A stretch of DNA of 64,000 bases, taken from positions 2,480,001-2,544,000 of the forward strand of contig NZ_CP038799.1 of assembly GCF_012223425.1 (NCBI RefSeq), written 5' to 3'. A model generated the notes under the pieces. It saw only the letters and a program-made list of their open reading frames with translations, was not told the origin of the DNA and ran no database searches. Below, in pieces: positions 53,684 through 61,782 of this stretch. This stretch comes from Mycolicibacterium frederiksbergense. GTDB lineage: Bacteria > Actinomycetota > Actinomycetes > Mycobacteriales > Mycobacteriaceae. Within the stretch, counting starts at the first letter, position 1. Every line of letters begins with the position of its first letter. Made by a program: the position numbers and the translations under genes.

Positions 53684-55218
53684 CACAGATCGGCACACCC
53701 GGTCGTCAGCCGGAGTTGGTGTGCGCGGACACCGGCCCCCGCCGATTCACCAGGCGCACCTTCATGGCTGCCACCGCAGCGGTCGGCGGCCTCGCCCTCA
53801 CTGGCTGTGGTGGGGCCGACGGATCCTCGGCACCGGGCAACGCCGTGGCGGCCGCCGAGGCGCAACGCCCCCATACCGGCCGCACGGTCACTGCGTCGCT
53901 GAGGCCCAGGCCGGCGACCATCGACCTGGGTGGCACCCGGGCGGCCACCTTGGCATACGGCGACACCGTGCCCGGTCCGTTGCTACGCGCAACGGCGGGC
54001 GATGACCTCGTTGTCACCGTCAACAACGAACTGGCCCGCCCGACCTCGGTGCACTGGCACGGCATCGCGTTGCGCAACGACATGGACGGCGCAGCTCCGG
54101 CCACCCATGACATCGACGCCGGCCGCGAATTCACCTACCGGTTCTCCGCACCGCACCCGGGAACCTATTGGGCTCACCCCCACACGGGGCTCGACGCCGA
54201 CACCGGGCTGTATCTGCCCGTCGTCATCGATGACCCCGCTGAGCCGGGCCGTTACGACGCCGAGTGGATCGTCGTCCTCGACGACTGGACCGACGGGATC
54301 GGCAGCACCCCAAGACAAGTGTGGCGCGCCCTCACGTCAACGGACGTACCCGCGCACGACATGCCCGGCATGGGGGAGATGCCCGGGATGGTCGACATCG
54401 GCACCAGCGCGCTGCTCGGCGGGGACGCAGGGGACGTCAACTACCCGTACTACCTGATAAATGGCCGAATACCCAGTGCACCCAGCACCTTCACCGCCGT
54501 GCCCGGCCAACGCATCCGCATCCGCATCATCAACGCCGGCTCCGACACCGCGTTCCGCGTGGCCTTGGCCGGTCATTCCCTGACCGTCACCCACACCGAT
54601 GGCTTCGCCGTCGTGCCCGTCGACGTGGACGCCGTGCTGGTGGGAATGGGAGAACGCTACGACGTCATCGTCACCGCAGGCGACGGTGTCTTCCCGTTGG
54701 TGGCAGCGGCCGAGGGCAAGGACGCGCACGCGCGGGCACTGCTGCGCACCGGCGCCGGAAGCCCGCCCGAGGCCGATTTCCGACCGGGCGAGTTGACCGC
54801 ACGTGTTGGCACCCTCGAGTCGTTCACCGCCACGCCAGCGGCGAGCCTTCCCGGCGGTGCGACCGACGTGACGCTGACCGCGCAGTTGACCGGGTCGATG
54901 ACGGGTTACGACTGGTCGATCAACGGACGAGCGTTCCCCGACAATGCGCCGCTGATGGTGCAGCAGGGGCAGCGAGTCACCCTCGTGTTCGACAACGCGA
55001 CGACGATGTGGCATCCCATGCATCTGCATGGCCACACCTTTCAGACGGTCCGCGCCGACGGCACTCTGGGTGCGCGAAAGGACACGGCCATCATCTTGCC
55101 GCGGCGAACCCTAACGACCACGTTCATCGCCGACAATCCCGGAGTATGGATGCTGCACTGCCACAACACTTATCACCAGGAAGCCGGCATGATGACGACC
55201 GTGGGGTACACGCCGTGA
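53680..55218 (+). CDS. mmcO: Multicopper oxidase MmcO, Tat lipoprotein
   Basis: The 512-residue enzyme oxidises Cu(I) and other substrates outside the membrane with O2. A Tat signal with lipobox (RRFTRRTFMAATAAVGG, LALTGC) leads the protein. Copper-site motifs: HWHG near 125, HPHTG near 166, HPMHLHGHTF near 445, and HCHNTYHQEAGM near 493, which together make the type 1, 2 and 3 centres. A Met-rich loop (HDMPGMGEMPGM, about 226-238) may bind extra copper. It resembles MmcO (Rv0846c), which in M. tuberculosis is adjacent to lpqS; here it stands behind the module 2 two-component genes. GTG overlaps the preceding stop. Confidence 0.94.
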   Translation: MTQIGTPGRQPELVCADTGPRRFTRRTFMAATAAVGGLALTGCGGADGSSAPGNAVAAAEAQRPHTGRTVTASLRPRPATIDLGGTRAATLAYGDTVPGPLLRATAGDDLVVTVNNELARPTSVHWHGIALRNDMDGAAPATHDIDAGREFTYRFSAPHPGTYWAHPHTGLDADTGLYLPVVIDDPAEPGRYDAEWIVVLDDWTDGIGSTPRQVWRALTSTDVPAHDMPGMGEMPGMVDIGTSALLGGDAGDVNYPYYLINGRIPSAPSTFTAVPGQRIRIRIINAGSDTAFRVALAGHSLTVTHTDGFAVVPVDVDAVLVGMGERYDVIVTAGDGVFPLVAAAEGKDAHARALLRTGAGSPPEADFRPGELTARVGTLESFTATPAASLPGGATDVTLTAQLTGSMTGYDWSINGRAFPDNAPLMVQQGQRVTLVFDNATTMWHPMHLHGHTFQTVRADGTLGARKDTAIILPRRTLTTTFIADNPGVWMLHCHNTYHQEAGMMTTVGYTP

Positions 55219-55281
55219 AACGCCAGGCGTCGATCTCACCGTCCCGGCGCGGCTGGAAACATCCAGAATCGTTGTACACCC

Positions 55282-55386
55282 GTGTATCGGCGCGAGCGGC
55301 GTCGACGTCTGGCGGGTTGGCTCCTGGCGGTGATCCTCGGCGCGGTGATGGGTTCGTGCACGCATCAGCGCATCTCGGGCGACTGA
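55282..55386 (+). CDS. Possible small lipoprotein behind mmcO
   Basis: A 34-codon frame from GTG reads VYRRERRRRLAGWLLAVILG, then AVMGSCTHQRISGD. Basic residues, a hydrophobic helix and a Cys look like a lipoprotein leader, but the mature part would be only nine residues. No clear ribosome site. It may be the front of a decayed gene, since hydrophobic sequence continues in other frames to about 55490. The remaining stretch to 55619 holds nothing I can support. Confidence 0.3.
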   Translation: MYRRERRRRLAGWLLAVILGAVMGSCTHQRISGD

Positions 55387-55619
55387 ACACCGCGGGTTAT
55401 CAGGATCTACTGCTGGGGTTTCCGATGGCTGCGGTGCTGGTCGTCGGCTGGCGTCCTCGTGGGCGCCCGGTATGTGCGCTCCTGACCGCACGTAGTGCTC
55501 CACTCACTTCAAGGTCGGGGCTCCTGTCGCGTTCAGGGCGGAGCAAGTTACCGATGCGTCTGGCCGCGGATCGCCGTGTCTGGCCACCTACTTCGTCGCG
55601 CCGATGTAGCGCGTGCTCG

Positions 55620-56114
55620 TCACGGGCCGGTCAGTGGACGACCGTCGGCCTGCCATGCCTTCATCCCTCCGCGCAAGTCGACGACATCGGTGTAGCCGAG
55701 GTCGCGGAGCGTCTCGGCTGCGATTGCGCTCATCGGTCCTGACCGGCAGTAGATGGCGAGTGCCGCAGAGCGATCGGCCGGGAGTCGGCCGGCCTGCGGC
55801 CCGATCTGGTCGAACGGGATCGACAGATCCGTGCCGGCTATGTCGCCCTCAAAGGGCACGTGGACATTAACGGTGACCCGGTTTGGTTCGTCGATCACCG
55901 CAGCGAACTCGGCTGGGTCGACCATCCGCGCGGAGGGGCGCTCTCGACTGGGAGGGCTCGAGTCGGGGGACGGTTCGCCGGTCACGCACCCCGCCAGGGT
56001 CAACACGAGCAGCGTCGCGGCGACCGCGGTGGGCGACGGGATTGCCCGCCGACTCAGCAGCGGTCGATGTGACCGTCGTGGCATGACGCGGTGCGGTGCA
56101 GCGAATTCTGTCAT
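55620..56114 (-). CDS. Rhodanese-like lipoprotein under a RicR-type operator
   Basis: The 164-residue protein has a lipoprotein signal (AVAATLLVLTLAGC), a Ser/Pro linker and one rhodanese domain (RMVDPAEFAAVIDEPNRVTV, active Cys in IYCRSGPMSAIAAE, then GYTDVVDLRGGMKAWQADGR). Rhodaneses transfer sulfane sulfur; outside the membrane it may act on copper-damaged thiols or sulfide, which is a guess. ATG 56114 follows TATAGT by 6 bases, a leaderless promoter, and the RicR-type palindrome overlaps that promoter. Confidence 0.8.
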   Translation of the reverse strand: MTEFAAPHRVMPRRSHRPLLSRRAIPSPTAVAATLLVLTLAGCVTGEPSPDSSPPSRERPSARMVDPAEFAAVIDEPNRVTVNVHVPFEGDIAGTDLSIPFDQIGPQAGRLPADRSAALAIYCRSGPMSAIAAETLRDLGYTDVVDLRGGMKAWQADGRPLTGP

Positions 56115-56124
56115 TATTGAACTA

Positions 56125-56139
56125 TACCCCCTAGGGGTA
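56125..56139 (-). promoter_or_regulatory. RicR/CsoR-type operator
   Basis: TACCCCCTAGGGGTA, overlapping the TATAGT -10 box of the rhodanese lipoprotein gene. Confidence 0.75.
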
Positions 56140-56215
56140 CTTTCGAACGCGGCGTTCGCGGATACGGTCTCGATACCACCTACCCCCATGAGGTCTCAAA
56201 GAATAGAAGTGCTCC

Positions 56216-56933
56216 ATGACGGCGACATCAGCAACGGTCGACTGGCATCTGCGAGGTGACCGGTTCGACGTGTGCAGCTGCAAGCTGCCCCGCCCGTGCA
56301 GCTTCGCCCGAGTGCTCACCCACGGTGACGGCCTGTTCACCCTGATCTGGCACGTGCGCGAGGGCCGCTTCGGTGAGGTGGACTAGGTGGGATTGAACGT
56401 CATCGCACTGGGCGAGTTCGCGGGCAACATGGTCGGTGACCCGAACGCCGTGATGAAGCTGATGTGTTCTACATCGACTCGAAGCGCCGACTCCGCCCAG
56501 CGCCACGCTCTGGAGCGCCTCTTCGCCGGCGAGGAAGGCGGCTGGCCGGCCCAGTTCGCCAGCCTCATCGAGGACTTGCGCGGGATCGAGTACCCACCGA
56601 TCTCCTTTGCGCCACCGCCGATCTCGCCTACTGGCGCGGGGCAATCCCGGGCGAGGTCGACCTACACGTCGCCGCGCTCACCGGCCCACCGCTGATCCTC
56701 ATCGACGCGTCACCACCGCCAACGCTCCAGGCACCGAGGTCGGACCCGGCCGAGTCGCCACGTGGGGAGTGGTTGAGCGCGACCATGCCGTCGGCTTCGA
56801 GCGGTCCCACGAGCACCCCGGTGGGCCCAGCAAGCACTTCCCCTTCGACTGCACGCACGACACGGATGACGCGTCCTCGGCTGTACCGGCATCAATTGCA
56901 GAAGATGACTCCTCGTGCCGGTGCCACGCCTGA
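56216..56933 (+). pseudogene. DUF1326-family protein, broken
   Basis: The start reads MTATSATVDWHLRGDRFDVC, then SCKLPRPCSFA, matching the N-terminal W-GD-C-C-CPC region of DUF1326. A TAG at 56384-56386 interrupts REGRFGEVD / VGLNVIALGEFAGNMV. Further on, DSAQRHALERLFAGEEGGWP is in frame, then the reading shifts twice (ADLAYWRGAIPGEVDLHVAA and VATWGVVERDHAVGFERSHE lie in other frames). So at least one nonsense and two frameshift lesions are present. The function of DUF1326 is not known. Confidence 0.7.
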
Positions 56934-56991
56934 CCGGCACCGCGGAGACCCTGCTCAGTGCCCGCCGCGTGACATCAATCAAATGATGAAC

Positions 56992-57014
56992 ATCTACTAT
57001 CGATGTACGTAGAT
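56992..57014 (+). promoter_or_regulatory. BlaI-type dyad in front of the MPT63-like gene
   Basis: Halves ATCTACTATC and GTACGTAGAT, spacer GAT, 72 bp before the start. Confidence 0.6.
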
Positions 57015-57086
57015 GGTGTTGGCTGCCAGCTCCGCCCCGCCCGATCGAGGTTCATCGAAAGCACCCCCGAGGAAGGAATCATCACC

Positions 57087-57656
57087 ATGCGCCTACATAT
57101 CGTTTTCGTCGCGGCGATTGTCACCGTGCTCGTCGGCTCGGCTGCCGCAATAGCGGCACCCGCCTCGGCCCGTGAACACTGCCGCCACCAGTTCGGGTCG
57201 CAACAGCACGTTGCGGACGCAGGTGGCGCCGTCGTCGAGGAATGGATCGTCGCAGATATGCAGATGTCCACCGCTACCCTGCCCGGTTACGCACCGCGCG
57301 GACAGATCTGGGAGGCGTCGCTGACCGTGCGTGCTGCCGCGGGCACCGTGACGCCGATCATTCCCAATCTGTCCGCCGTGACCAAAGAGGGTCAGCGCCA
57401 TCCCGTGCTGTGGCAGATCGCCACTGCGCAAGGGCTCCCCGCCACCACACTGGCCGAAGGCCAAAGCTCAAGTGGCAAGGTGTACTTCGACGTTGTCGGA
57501 GCAGACCCGATGGCGATCTTCTACGACAACGGCACCGGTCAACCCTTGATGTGGCGCTGCAAGGCCGGCGGCATGTCGATGCCGATGCCCATGGAGAACT
57601 GCCCCATGTGTGCTGCCATGAGTCGGCCGTGTCCAGACTGCCGCGACGAAATGTAG
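57087..57656 (+). CDS. MPT63-like (DUF1942) secreted protein with Cys/Met-rich tail
   Basis: The 189-residue protein has a signal peptide (IVFVAAIVTVLVGSAAAIAA) and an MPT63-type beta-sandwich (EEWIVADMQMSTATLPGY, APRGQIWEASLTVRAAAGTV, SSGKVYFDVVGADP), which is the DUF1942 fold of a known mycobacterial secreted antigen. Added at the C-terminus is a tail of about 35 residues with Cys and Met pairs (RCKAGGMSMPMPMENCPMC, AAMSRPCPDCRDEM). I know of no such tail on MPT63; it looks like a soft-metal site. AAGGAA precedes the ATG. The upstream dyad puts it in the BlaI-type regulon. Confidence 0.8.
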   Translation: MRLHIVFVAAIVTVLVGSAAAIAAPASAREHCRHQFGSQQHVADAGGAVVEEWIVADMQMSTATLPGYAPRGQIWEASLTVRAAAGTVTPIIPNLSAVTKEGQRHPVLWQIATAQGLPATTLAEGQSSSGKVYFDVVGADPMAIFYDNGTGQPLMWRCKAGGMSMPMPMENCPMCAAMSRPCPDCRDEM

Positions 57657-58243
57657 GCCGAAGGACCTGCGCTTAGCGACGTACGGGAAGACCGGCTGGC
57701 CGCACCGTGGCGCTGACAAGACGAACGGGATTACCAGAACGCCTAATCGGAGCCTTCAGCAATGAGCGAAGATTCGACCACCGGCTAGCGAAAGGTATGA
57801 CGTCAACAACGACGCCATCCACCAGCGCTACCGCTGTCCCTCGACGCCCACACGAACGCACCGGCTGCGAGTGGCAACTCGAACAGGAACATCTACCGGC
57901 TGAGGTCGTAGTGGTTTTACCATGTTCTCTTTATCGATCTCCGCGGCCACGGGGATGATCCCAAACAATCGGGTGCAGCCCGCGGGAACACCTTCTTGTT
58001 GTTGTCGTTCGGCACTGCCGTGAGCCAGCCGGCCGCAACTTCGCAGACCGACATTCGCCCCGGCAGCGCGGCAGCAACGATAACGCTAACGGGCTTGTGC
58101 GCCAATATATGCCGTAAGGCACAGGCCTCAGCATCTGGGAAGACATTCAGCTCCATCAGAGCGCCAAAGAACTCAGTGACCGTCCCTGATTGTGCCTGAA
58201 TGACAAGACTCCGGCCGAATTTCTGCCTGCAACGATGGGAGCG
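57657..58243. other. Gap without recognisable gene
   Basis: In these 587 bases I see no ribosome site plus credible frame. A minus-strand frame at 57917-58156 begins MELNVFPDAEACALRHILAH but matches nothing I know. Confidence 0.35.
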
Positions 58244-58650
58244 TCAGTACACACTTCGCTGATTCGCAGCGTGGACTGGAATCCGCCGCGGCTCCAACGG
58301 CCGGCGCTGCCAGACCAGTACCTCATCGAAGATTTCATCGACGATCGTGGAGATCGTCTCATGCGACACCTCAATACCGACCGTGGCCGCGAGGTAGAAT
58401 TGAATGTCGCGCAACGTCATCCCGCCGGCATCCAGCGAGATGATCATGTCATCGAGCCACCGATAACGCCGGGCCCCTTTGCCCGACTGCGGGGTGACCG
58501 AGCCATCGCGGTCTCGTGGCCAGGTTCCAGGGCCAGCTTGATCAACCCCGGCAGCAAACCGCCTTCGCCGGTCAGGGTCACCTCGTCCGTGTCGATCTGA
58601 GCCAGCAGATCGTCGACTGCACCCGAGGCCCGCGCAGCGCCTCAGCCATC
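58244..58650 (-). pseudogene. IS256-family transposase, N-terminal fragment
   Basis: The minus strand reads LLAQIDTDEVTLTGEGGLLPGLIKLALE in one frame and RRYRWLDDMIISLDAGGMTL, RDIQFYLAATVGIEVSHETI, VDEIFDEVLVWQRRPLEP in another. This is the N-terminal part of a Transposase_mut (IS256) protein, before the catalytic domain. It is truncated on the left and shifted inside. Confidence 0.8.
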
Positions 58651-58842
58651 TCCACGGAACCGCCTCAACCGGCGACGAATCCACATTCTTGCCTGTCCGT
58701 AACGAACTGCGATCCTTCCTTTCTTCAAGACTTACACAGACTATTGGACACGCCTGGATCGCCGCCGCAGCCTTGTCCCTCGACCAAGTCCTTTGAACCC
58801 GCGGACCTCGGGAGTCGCACGGGCGCAATTTAAGTGAATCAT

Positions 58843-59834
58843 TTAGATCTGCCAGTCCTGTGCACCGTCGTTCTGGTTGTAGAGGCCGCCGGTGGTGTTC
58901 TTGATGACGACGGGGTCGCCGCTGCCGAAGTTGTCGTAGAACCATTGCGCGTTGGCCGGGCTGAGATTAGGGCATCCATGGCTGACGTTGCGCCTGCCCT
59001 GATCGCTCACCGATCACGGAGCGCTGTGGACGAAGATGCCGCTGTTGTCGATGCGGACGGCGTCTTGGACTTTGAGCTTGTAGCCCTCGGGCGAATCGAT
59101 CGGAACGCCGTAGGTGGATGAGTCCATCACGAGGTCGGCGAACTTCTCCAGCACGTAGTAGGTGCCGTTCGGGGTTTCGTAGTTTGGTTTACCCAAGGAG
59201 ACCGGGAACGTCCTTTCGGCGATGCCGTTTCGCGTGACGGTCATCTGGTGGGTCGAGTCGTCGATGGTGGCGACGAGTGATTCACCCGTGCGGAAGCTGG
59301 ACTTCGTTCCCGAGGCATCGATGCTGACCGTTGTGTTGGCCGGCCAGAAATCGAAGGGGCGCCAACGAACCTGGGTGTCCGACATCCAGTAGAACTTGCC
59401 GGGAACGGGCGGGTTCGACGCGATGTGGATAGCTTGTTCGGCCATGGGACGGTCGGCGATCGTTCGCTGGAAGTTGATGATGATCGGTTTGGCGACACCG
59501 ACCATCGACCCGTTGAGAGGATTGAACGTCGGGGGGCGAACACCGGTGGGCCGGAATAAGGAGTCGGGTTCTGTCCTACTGGGCTACCAGACGCCACCGG
59601 AGTTGGAATGGCCGACGGATCTGGTGACTGCATCGGCGGAATTGGCGGCGCCGATTGGTTGGCAGCTGTTGTCATGTCCAACACCGGAGCGCCGGTCAAG
59701 GTAGGGGTGACCGGATCAGGTGAGTCCGGTCCTACCGGTTGAGCATTCGCACCCGGACCCGTCACCAGCGTCGCGTTGAATGCGATGATGGCGACCACGC
59801 CGAGTGTGGCGCTCATGATGGCTCGCCGGGTCAT
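58843..59834 (-). pseudogene. L,D-transpeptidase copy 2, broken
   Basis: The protein begins MTRRAIMSATLGVVAIIAFN with a signal peptide and a Pro-rich linker, then Ig-like domain ([17 protein letters not shown]) and YkuD domain ([46 protein letters not shown]). Lesions are a shift at a run of six G (59531-59536) and a TGA at 59014-59016 in place of the conserved Trp codon after HSAP, just before the catalytic SHGC. So the catalytic Cys is not translated. A BlaI-type dyad stands upstream. Confidence 0.85.
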
Positions 59835-59907
59835 GATTTGTCCTGAGGTCGTGCGATTGGCCTGTGGTTCGCACGGGCATTGAGCTGCACCGAATCGGCT
59901 CCTCGAG

Positions 59908-59930
59908 ATCTACGTGCATCGGATGTAGAT
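59908..59930 (-). promoter_or_regulatory. BlaI-type dyad in front of L,D-transpeptidase copy 2
   Basis: Halves ATCTACGTGC and GGATGTAGAT, spacer ATC, 74 bp before the start. Confidence 0.6.
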
Positions 59931-59989
59931 CGACCCCGGCCAGCCAGCGGCGAGGCCGACTGGCCGAGAAGCATGCCACCGTCACGCAG

Positions 59990-60200
59990 TGGCTTTGCGG
60001 CTCGCCAGGCCGTGGACACCCTCCGACCAGGGTGCAGAGTGAACATAGACGCCGCCGTAGGTCGATGAGTCGATGATGGGGTTGGCGTAGCTGTCGCTGA
60101 TGGTATGGGCCCGCTATCGGTGGGGGCGCTGGCTTTGCCCATCGACAGGCATGGTGTTGAGTGCCTCGCGGTGGCGAGTCGACCGCCATGCCGAATCGCC
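59990..60200 (-). pseudogene. L,D-transpeptidase scrap (third copy)
   Basis: Pieces of a YkuD domain occur in different minus-strand frames: SMGKASAPTDSG, then [31 protein letters not shown]. They correspond to the strand before the active site of the two other copies. The rest is gone. Confidence 0.6.
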
Positions 60201-60518
60201 GCGGTTAAATGCCAGCGCCGTTCCGGAACGAGCTTGAGGGTTGCTCGGGCGGGCGTTGACGTGTAGCAAATTGGCACGAAGCACCCCTTTCGACCGCTCG
60301 GATAACTGGCATTACGACCTTCAGTGTTGCTGGGAAGGATATGGGTGGGCTAGCTCTTCGGTGAAGATTTGATAAAGGTGACCCGCCGTTCGGTCGCATC
60401 GCGACAATCACGCGGGGACAACGCCGTTGCGGTTCGTACTTGGCCGGAACTTGACGCGGCACCTATGAGAACACCTATTGGTGCAAAGTGAGTCTCGCGC
60501 GGGCCCGCCTCGAAACAC
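60201..60518. other. Gap with two-component-type repeat, up to the IS3 element
   Basis: It holds site F (60360-60376). No gene is visible. Confidence 0.4.
60360..60376 (-). promoter_or_regulatory. Two-component-type direct repeat, site F
   Basis: On the minus strand TTTATC-AAATC-TTCACC. It is upstream of the decayed L,D-transpeptidase copies, as site C is for the intact one. Confidence 0.5.
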
Positions 60519-60550
60519 GGGTCTGCTGCACGATCAGGTGACAGTTTCGG

Positions 60551-61378
60551 TCACGCGGCCTGACTGGCCGGTGTGGTCATGATTGCTTCGAATTCGATCG
60601 GGGTCAACCGCCCGAGGCCGGCTTGGCGCCGGCGGCGGTGGTAGGTCCGTTCGATCCAGGTGACGATCGCGATCCGCAGCTCCTCGCGGGTCTCCCAGCG
60701 GCGGCGATCGAGCACGTTCTTCTGCAGCAGAGCGAAGAAGCTCTCCATGGCCGCATTGTCACCGGCCGCCCCGACACGGCCCATTGACCCGACCATCTCG
60801 TAGCGGCCGAGTGCGTGCACGAATCGTCTTGACCTGAACTGAGACCCACGATCGCTATGAACTATGCACCCGGCCACATTAGCGCGGCGTGCCACCGCGT
60901 TACTCAAGGCCGTGGTCGCTAACCGGGACTTCATCCGGGAGTCGATCGAGTACCCGACGATGCGGTTGGAGTACACGTCCTTGATCGCGCAGAGATAGAG
61001 CTTGCCTTCACCGGTACGATGCTCAGTGATGTCGCTGAGCCACAACTGATTTGGGCCACCCGCGGTGAAATCGCGCTCGACAAGATCGTCGTGCACCGGC
61101 GGGCCGACCTTGCCGTTCTTGCCGCGTTTCTTACCGAACACACTCCACAATCGATTCTGCGAGCAGATCCGCCAGCCGGTGCGCTCAGCCATTGGCTCAC
61201 CGGCATCGCGGGCCTCTTCGACCAGGTAGCGGTACCCGAACTCGGGGTCATCCTGGTGGGCGTCGAACAGGGCGTTGGCGCGGTAGGCCTCGATCATCTC
61301 GGCGTCGGTGATCGGCTGGGCCAGCCAGCGATAGTAAGGCTGGCGGGCGAGCTTGAGTACCCGGCACGTCACCGCCAC
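60551..61378 (-). CDS. IS3-family transposase OrfB (second type)
   Basis: From its internal start the protein has 275 residues, with an HTH_21-like region (FGYRYLVEEARDAGEPMAER) and an integrase core: WLSDITEHRTGEGKLYL, CIVHSDRGSQFRSRRFVHAL and NAAMESFFALLQKNVLDRR carry the DDE residues. The frame is open upstream to the slippery heptamer GGGAAAA (minus strand, 61423-61429), so an OrfAB fusion is expected. Confidence 0.92.
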   Translation of the reverse strand: MAVTCRVLKLARQPYYRWLAQPITDAEMIEAYRANALFDAHQDDPEFGYRYLVEEARDAGEPMAERTGWRICSQNRLWSVFGKKRGKNGKVGPPVHDDLVERDFTAGGPNQLWLSDITEHRTGEGKLYLCAIKDVYSNRIVGYSIDSRMKSRLATTALSNAVARRANVAGCIVHSDRGSQFRSRRFVHALGRYEMVGSMGRVGAAGDNAAMESFFALLQKNVLDRRRWETREELRIAIVTWIERTYHRRRRQAGLGRLTPIEFEAIMTTPASQAA

Positions 61379-61404
61379 GGGAATCCCGTCGGCAGCGAGC
61401 TCAC

Positions 61405-61713
61405 TTACGAGCGGGTAGACCCTTTTCCCGGCAGATTGGCCTGCGACAAATACGCTGCCGCCCGGCGCAGGACCTCGTTCTCCTGCTCCAACAACCGATT
61501 CCGGCGACGCAGCTCCCGCAGCTCAGCCGACTCACCGGTGCTCTTGCCGGGCTTGGCACCTTCATCGATATCGGCTTGGCGCATCCACTTGTGCAGCGTC
61601 ATCGGGTGCACACCGAAATCAGTGGCGATCTGTTCGATCGTCACACCGTCATCGCGGTTGCGGGCCACGCGGACGACATCGTCACGGAACTCACGGGGGT
61701 AAGGCCTGGGCAC
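61405..61713 (-). CDS. IS3-family transposase OrfA (second type)
   Basis: The 102-residue protein has the helix-turn-helix (PREFRDDVVRVARNRDDGVT, IEQIATDFGVHPMTLHKWMR) and a leucine-zipper-like helix (ELRELRRRNRLLEQENEVLR). GTG 61713 follows AAGGAT. The last codons contain G-GGA-AAA, the same slippery heptamer as in the other IS3-type element of this window. Confidence 0.9.
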   Translation of the reverse strand: MPRPYPREFRDDVVRVARNRDDGVTIEQIATDFGVHPMTLHKWMRQADIDEGAKPGKSTGESAELRELRRRNRLLEQENEVLRRAAAYLSQANLPGKGSTRS

Positions 61714-61782
61714 ACTGACATCCTTCCAGCTCACCCATCCCGGGCAAGCCAACTCAGATGTCACCTATTCGTGCAGCAGACC

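Larger units (their letters stand above)
60519..61782 (-). mobile_element. IS3-family element, second type (1264 bp)
   Basis: The ends share GGGTCTGCTGCACGA and, after two or three bases, AGGTGACA, as inverted repeats (60519 and, on the other strand, 61782). It is unrelated to the two 1284-bp copies beyond family level. No matching target duplication is visible (ACAC at the left, TGCT at the right), which suggests a deletion or recombination next to it. Confidence 0.85.

Noticed and set aside
57050..57060. TTCATCGAAAG as a two-component site before the MPT63-like gene
   Set aside because: Only one hexamer; the second repeat is missing.
57917..58156. Minus-strand 79-codon frame as a gene
   Set aside because: No ribosome site, no recognised motif and surrounded by debris; kept only as a remark in the gap entry.
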